From assembly GCF_002803065.1 (NCBI RefSeq), contig NZ_NNBL01000034.1, forward strand, positions 16,719 to 80,718: a stretch of 64,000 nucleotides of DNA. Reading direction: 5' to 3'. Every line of letters begins with the position of its first letter. Within the stretch, counting starts at the first letter, position 1. This DNA is from Streptomyces sp. CB01635. GTDB taxonomy: Bacteria > Actinomycetota > Actinomycetes > Streptomycetales > Streptomycetaceae. A program made the position numbers and the translations under genes. The notes beneath the pieces are model-generated. The model was given only the letters and a program-made list of their open reading frames with translations. It did not search any database and was not told the origin of the DNA. This document shows positions 60,543 through 64,000 of this stretch, in pieces.

Positions 60543-61108
60543 GGACTCCCGCCGCCGGGCGTTTGGAGGTGACCCGCGGCGGGGCGGGGCGGCCGCTCGA
60601 TGGCGAGCACTGGGGTGGCCGCCCCACACGATGTCGCGCAGGTTGACGTCGAAGTGCGAACGGCCGCCAGGGGCGCCGGACCGACCGGGAAGAAGACGCG
60701 GACGTTCGCCACCGCCGACGGCCCTCTCGGGTCGTGACACCGAGGCGCACTGATCGGGGTTCGTTGGAGAACTCTCTCTCGTGTTGACGCACTCGCCTGC
60801 GTGAGCGCAGGCGATTCCGGTCTGCACTGCTGCGCAGTGCCACCACGGATCCCTGCTTCACGGGCCCCTGCCGAGTGGTGAGGGTCGGTCTTATGAGGCC
60901 TCTACAGGCCTGACTTCCCGCCCACCCGGCGGTAGGTCTGACAACTGCGTTGTCGAACAAGGCGATTCTGCTATGGCGCTGCGGCCCTCCGGGCCGCTAC
61001 GGGCCAGATGTCCTACGCCTCTATCCTGAAGGGTGGAGCACTGGGCAAGTGTCCGGTAGCGCCTGGACCGAGAGGATGAGGGTGGGACGGGATACAGGAG
61101 TGCGGACC
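60543..61108. other. Spacer before the vWA gene
   Basis: No supported gene. A hairpin TCGCCTGCG-TGAG-CGCAGGCGA (60793-60814) could terminate the small-protein operon. Confidence 0.45.
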
Positions 61109-61849
61109 ATGGACAGGTTTCAAAACGAGGGCCCGGCAATCAGCCTGTCCAAGATGCGGGCGCAGGCCCCGGATTTGGTGAGCCTTTACAAGGCGGCTGG
61201 GTCCAGCGTGTGCGCGCACGGTCTCGAGGGGGTGCGTGCTGCTGTGTATCTCGTGCTGGACCGCTCTGGGTCGATGCGGCGCTATTACAAGGACGGCACC
61301 ATGCAGCATTTCGGTGAGCAGGTCCTCGCCTTGTCCGCGCACCTCGATGACGACGGCACGGTGCCGGTGGTGTTCTTCTCCACCGATGTCGACGGATCCA
61401 CCGACCTCAAGCTCGGAGACCATCGTGGCCGCATCAACAAGCTGCACGAGAACCTCGGTCACATGGGCCGGACGAACTACCACTGGGCCATCGACGACAT
61501 CATCGACCACTACCTGGCTTCCGGCAGTCAGGCCCCGGCCCTGGTGATCTTCCAGACCGACGGCGGGCCCACCAGCAAGTTCGCCGCTGAACGATACCTG
61601 TGCAAAGCGGCCCGCCTGCCGCTGTTCTGGCAGTTCGTCGGCTTTGGCGACCCCCATGACAACGAGTTCGCCTTTCTCCGCCGCCTCGACGACCTGGCCG
61701 TACCCCGACACCGCATCGTCGACAACGCAGGCTACTTCCACGCAGGCCGCGATCCTCGCACCGTAGACGATGATCTCCTCTACGATCGGCTCCTCCAGGA
61801 GTTTCCCAGCTGGCTCGAATCGGCCCGCAGCGCTCAGGTCCTGCAGTGA
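61109..61849 (+). CDS. vWA-domain protein (TerY/ter-associated type)
   Basis: 246 aa, nearly all one von Willebrand A domain. MIDAS motif DRSGSM in YLVLDRSGSMRRYY; the second metal loop at MGRTNYHWAIDDII (Thr) and the third at FQTDGGPTS (Asp). The length and the start (AISLSKMRAQAPDLVSLYK) match vWA proteins found with TerD-like stress genes. It probably mediates metal-dependent protein contacts in the cytoplasm. ATG 61109 has AGGAG 8 nt upstream. No TerD gene is adjacent; only the DUF475 fragment at 35932 hints at ter genes. Confidence 0.85.
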   Translation: MDRFQNEGPAISLSKMRAQAPDLVSLYKAAGSSVCAHGLEGVRAAVYLVLDRSGSMRRYYKDGTMQHFGEQVLALSAHLDDDGTVPVVFFSTDVDGSTDLKLGDHRGRINKLHENLGHMGRTNYHWAIDDIIDHYLASGSQAPALVIFQTDGGPTSKFAAERYLCKAARLPLFWQFVGFGDPHDNEFAFLRRLDDLAVPRHRIVDNAGYFHAGRDPRTVDDDLLYDRLLQEFPSWLESARSAQVLQ

Positions 61850-62125
61850 GTGCCGGGACCGGATAGGGAAAACCCAACGCGCAGCGCCCGCAGAGCAGTT
61901 GCGAGTCCCCTCTGTTCACCCCTCGGATGGCCGTGGTCGCGGCCGGCGGGCGCTGTCCGAGATCGCCGTGCAGTTGTTATTCGATGGGCGAGAGGCCGTC
62001 ATCCAGCGCGTCCGGCAGGACATCTAACGCGATGGAAGCGTTCCGGAAGATAAGTGTCGCCCATTGCTCCTCCGTGAATTATTTAGATCACGGAGGAGCG
62101 GTTACTGAATCCGATAGAGGTTGTA
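61850..62125. other. Spacer
   Basis: No supported gene. CTCCGTGAATTATTTAGATC then ACGGAGG at 62069-62095 contains CTCCGTGA/TCACGGAG, an 8-bp inverted repeat, 31 bp before the ankyrin start; it may be an operator or promoter element. Confidence 0.4.
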
Positions 62126-62446
62126 ATGATTGAAAATCCCTGGACGGTGGCCCACCAGGCGGTTGAAGCTAGAAATTTTGAGGAGTTGTCGAGGCTACTC
62201 GATGCAGGCGTCGACCCTAACGAGGTCTGTTGCGGTCAGACCCTTCTCGTGCATGCCATTGAGCTCGAAGGGGACTCTGCGGCGCAGTCAAGGGAGCCGA
62301 TGAACTCGGCACTGACCGCGATTTTGCTCGCCTACGGAGCGGATCCCGAGTTGACTACGCCTGGTACGGATACGCCACTCGAGCTGGCCACCTTTTATGA
62401 CCACGAGATGGCCCAACGGCTGCTGGCACGGTACCTGCGAATTTGA
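62126..62446 (+). CDS. Ankyrin-repeat protein, small
   Basis: 106 aa with about three ankyrin repeats: AVEARNFEELSRLLDAGVDP, LLVHAIEL, ALTAILLAYGADPELTTPGT, TPLELATFYDHEMAQRLL. No enzymatic domain or signal. Short ankyrin proteins often serve as immunity proteins or adaptors. AGAGG lies 5 nt before ATG 62126. Lower GC than its neighbours suggests acquisition from elsewhere. It is followed 90 bp later by a DUF4265 gene on the same strand. Confidence 0.8.
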   Translation: MIENPWTVAHQAVEARNFEELSRLLDAGVDPNEVCCGQTLLVHAIELEGDSAAQSREPMNSALTAILLAYGADPELTTPGTDTPLELATFYDHEMAQRLLARYLRI

Positions 62447-62536
62447 CTGGGTTCTGGCGACTGTCCGTCGGCGATCGAGGCGGGCTGCCAGCCGGATCCG
62501 GAAGCACCCACCTTCCAAACTCCGCAGTCCGGTCTG

Positions 62537-63052
62537 GTGGATGCGAAAGTGGATGATGGTTCGGTGACGAACATCAGCGACGACCACGTGAAGGTCCATT
62601 TCCGCATGGACATAGACGAGGATGGCTGGCCGCCGGCGAGTGTCGAGAGCTTGTGGGCTGTAGACCTCGGCGACAGTACGGTGCGGTTGGACAACACGCC
62701 CTGGTTCGTTCGCGGAGTCGCCAGCGGAGACGTCATCAGGGTTCAACCGGATGATGATGGTGTTCTCTGGGCCGGGGAAACAGTTCAGCCCTCGCAGAAC
62801 TGCACCATCCGGCTCATCGTGTTGCAGGACGACGGCTCAGCCGCTGCCCGGCAGAGCGTGCTGGAGGTCTTCCAGCGCCTCGGCACGACGGGCGAAGGCA
62901 TCGAGCAGTTCCGGATGGTGGCCTTGGATGTCCCGCCGCAGTCAGACCTGCCGAAAATCCGCGAGCTGTTGGAGCACGGCGAGACGAAGGAGTGGTGGCA
63001 CTGGGAAGAAGGGTGTGTCACTGCCGCTTGGGAAGCCGCTGCGCGATCGTGA
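62537..63052 (+). CDS. DUF4265 protein
   Basis: 171 aa. Family pattern: HVKVHFRMDIDEDGWPPASV, ESLWAVDL, RLDNTPWFVRGVASGDVIRV, then a ferredoxin-like half (EVFQRLGTTGEGIEQFRMVA). DUF4265 proteins occur in immunity-gene arrays and on mobile DNA; function unknown. GTG 62537 is given; GTG 62549 or 62561 would fit the family start better, but none has a clear ribosome-binding site. Confidence 0.78.
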   Translation: MDAKVDDGSVTNISDDHVKVHFRMDIDEDGWPPASVESLWAVDLGDSTVRLDNTPWFVRGVASGDVIRVQPDDDGVLWAGETVQPSQNCTIRLIVLQDDGSAAARQSVLEVFQRLGTTGEGIEQFRMVALDVPPQSDLPKIRELLEHGETKEWWHWEEGCVTAAWEAAARS

Positions 63053-63115
63053 GGACAGCGGTTCCCCGTCCCAGCCTGCAGTGAGCAAAGTCTGCATCGT
63101 TCTCGTGCTGGTCCG

Positions 63116-63340
63116 TCATATCCATTCGCCGATCGTGGCGATCAGGGCGGTAGCTTCGAAGCGGACGGCGAGTTTGTCGAAGCGAGTGGCAGCTGCCCGG
63201 TTGCGCTTGAGCCGGTTGATCCCGCATTCGACGGCGTGTCGGGCTTTGTAGTCCTCGCGGTCGAAGGCCGGGGGCCGACTGCCGATCTTTCCACGTCGCT
63301 TGCGGTTGGCGGCCTGGTCGGCGGGCTCCGGGATCGTGAA
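63116..63340 (-). pseudogene. IS5-family transposase C-terminal remnant
   Basis: Reads IPEPADQAANRKRRGKIGSR, PPAFDREDYKARHAVECGIN, RLKRNRAAATRFDKLAVRFE, stop at 63116. The catalytic Glu (AVE) is present but everything upstream is replaced by unrelated sequence at about 63340. Confidence 0.8.
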
Positions 63341-63396
63341 AGACGGCGGCGAAGAGGCCGCGGAAGAGCGCCTGGACCAGTCGCCCACCGCAGGAT

Positions 63397-63876
63397 TCAA
63401 GACTGCGGAAAGCCTTCGTCCTTCATGCACTGCTGGAAGGCCTTCTCGCGCGTCGCCGAGGTGTAGGTGTCAGTGAGTTGGTCTGCACTGGGGTCGCTGT
63501 CACTGCTGTCCGGCCATGCTTCCGCTGCCTGGCTTGTGCAGTAGGCGCGGGCCTCGGTCTGGGTACCGGGCGTGACGCGTGCGTTGCTGTCACCAGGCGG
63601 GATGACTGTTCCCACGTCGGTCGCGTCACGGCCGTCTTTCCCTGCCGGCCCTGCCACGCCACGGTTGCCGGCCGGACCGCGCTCTCCGCTTGGCCCGGCG
63701 GGTCCGGCGGGGCCCCGCGGGCCAGTCTTTTGACTGCGTGATTGCAGGTCGTGGATCTGCTGTTGCTGAACGATGAGCGCGGCGGTCTGGCCCGCGAAGA
63801 GCGCGATCACGATGATCGCGGCGATGATGAGCCGTCTTCGTATGGGCATGGTGCGCGGTGCTTCTACGGCGTCCAT
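63397..63876 (-). CDS. Collagen-like membrane protein
   Basis: 159 aa. One N-terminal TM (RRLIIAAIIVIALFAGQTAA) and a short coiled stretch (QQQQIHDLQSRSQ), then a collagen triple-helix segment of about ten Gly-X-Y units (GPRGPAGPAGPSGERGPAG and on), and a C-terminal acidic domain with two Cys (AYCTSQ, QQCMKD). Outside-facing trimer is likely. GGGGGG lies 3 nt before ATG 63876. The 3' end abuts the IS5 scar, but the product looks complete. Confidence 0.8.
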   Translation of the reverse strand: MDAVEAPRTMPIRRRLIIAAIIVIALFAGQTAALIVQQQQIHDLQSRSQKTGPRGPAGPAGPSGERGPAGNRGVAGPAGKDGRDATDVGTVIPPGDSNARVTPGTQTEARAYCTSQAAEAWPDSSDSDPSADQLTDTYTSATREKAFQQCMKDEGFPQS

Positions 63877-63977
63877 TCGCCCCCCTGGCGTGGTTCAGGA
63901 GCAAGAGTGTATGGGCTTAAGACGTCATCTCAAGGGGCCCTGTCAATCCCCCCGAATCGTGGAGACCTTCTTATGCA

Positions 63978-64000
63978 GCCAGCCCCTCGTTGAGGCTGGC
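63978..64000. terminator. Hairpin at window end
   Basis: GCCAGCC (63978-63984) and GGCTGGC (63994-64000); 7-bp stem, possibly extending beyond the window. Could terminate a gene from the right. Confidence 0.45.

Noticed and set aside
1..64000. tRNA or rRNA genes, attachment sites, replication origin
   Set aside because: No cloverleaf-like or rRNA-like sequence, no integrase with flanking direct repeats, and no DnaA-box cluster was noticed by reading.

Overview
This is high-GC actinobacterial DNA, most likely Streptomyces or a close relative. Evidence: strong GC bias at third codon positions, GTG and TTG starts, tightly overlapping operons (ATGA, GTGA and TGATG junctions), a chaplin fragment, families common in Streptomyces (EACC1, DUF6082, XRE with a TPR-like region, DUF4265) and many decayed insertion sequences. 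The mixture of one large intact catabolic operon, a conflict-type operon and a graveyard of transposase scars suggests an accessory region, such as a chromosome arm or large plasmid. That placement is inference. No rRNA, tRNA or CRISPR array was seen.

Layout. 0-3 kb: the 3' part of a DUF4097-type lipoprotein gene and a lipoprotein PBP4-type D,D-carboxypeptidase. 3.5-23.6 kb: a gene block on the + strand, compact within its sub-blocks but with 70-140 bp gaps around the regulator, MFS and serine-hydrolase genes, bounded on both sides by decayed IS5-type transposases. It encodes a D-aminoacylase-like amidohydrolase, an M20 deacylase, a GNAT acyltransferase, an N-acyl/N-succinyl-amino-acid racemase with every catalytic residue at the canonical position, a PucR regulator, an MFS permease, three stand-alone penicillin-recognising-fold serine hydrolases, a complete oligopeptide ABC importer, and a prolyl-oligopeptidase-family peptidase fused to a fourth beta-lactamase-fold domain. 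GNAT, racemase and M20 match the known D-to-L amino-acid conversion route through N-succinyl intermediates. The rest reads as uptake and hydrolysis of peptides, so the block is best viewed as a scavenging system for D-residue-containing peptides (inference).

24.5-31 kb: a VOC protein, an intact 1,014-bp IS with 26-bp inverted repeats and a TTA target duplication, a PrpF/dicarboxylate-permease operon with a divergent LysR regulator, a dead DHA2-type exporter and a CBS-domain protein. 31-34.7 kb: a cold-shock-like island (DEAD-box helicase, CspA-like protein, MerR-like regulator) with a hairpin over the helicase ribosome-binding site and a partly duplicated, gene-free region upstream. 34.9-48 kb: small genes mixed with fragments (25-bp x5 tandem repeat, truncated DUF475, TnpB zinc ribbon, truncated DUF6082, IS5, IS110, IS3, chaplin and resolvase remnants) and intact genes for a ricin-type lectin, a pentapeptide-repeat membrane protein, a Nudix hydrolase, a secreted DUF1524 nuclease, a DUF4352 protein and a truncated Asp23/AmaP operon.

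48-64 kb: a secreted lamin-tail-domain protein with a long Gly/Gln repeat, a coiled-coil DNA-binding-like protein, an IS256-family transposase, and an EACC1 + caspase-nSTAND-TM-WD40 operon (a conflict/cell-suicide architecture). These are followed by an XRE regulator operon, a vWA protein, an ankyrin and DUF4265 pair, an IS5 scar and a collagen-like membrane protein.
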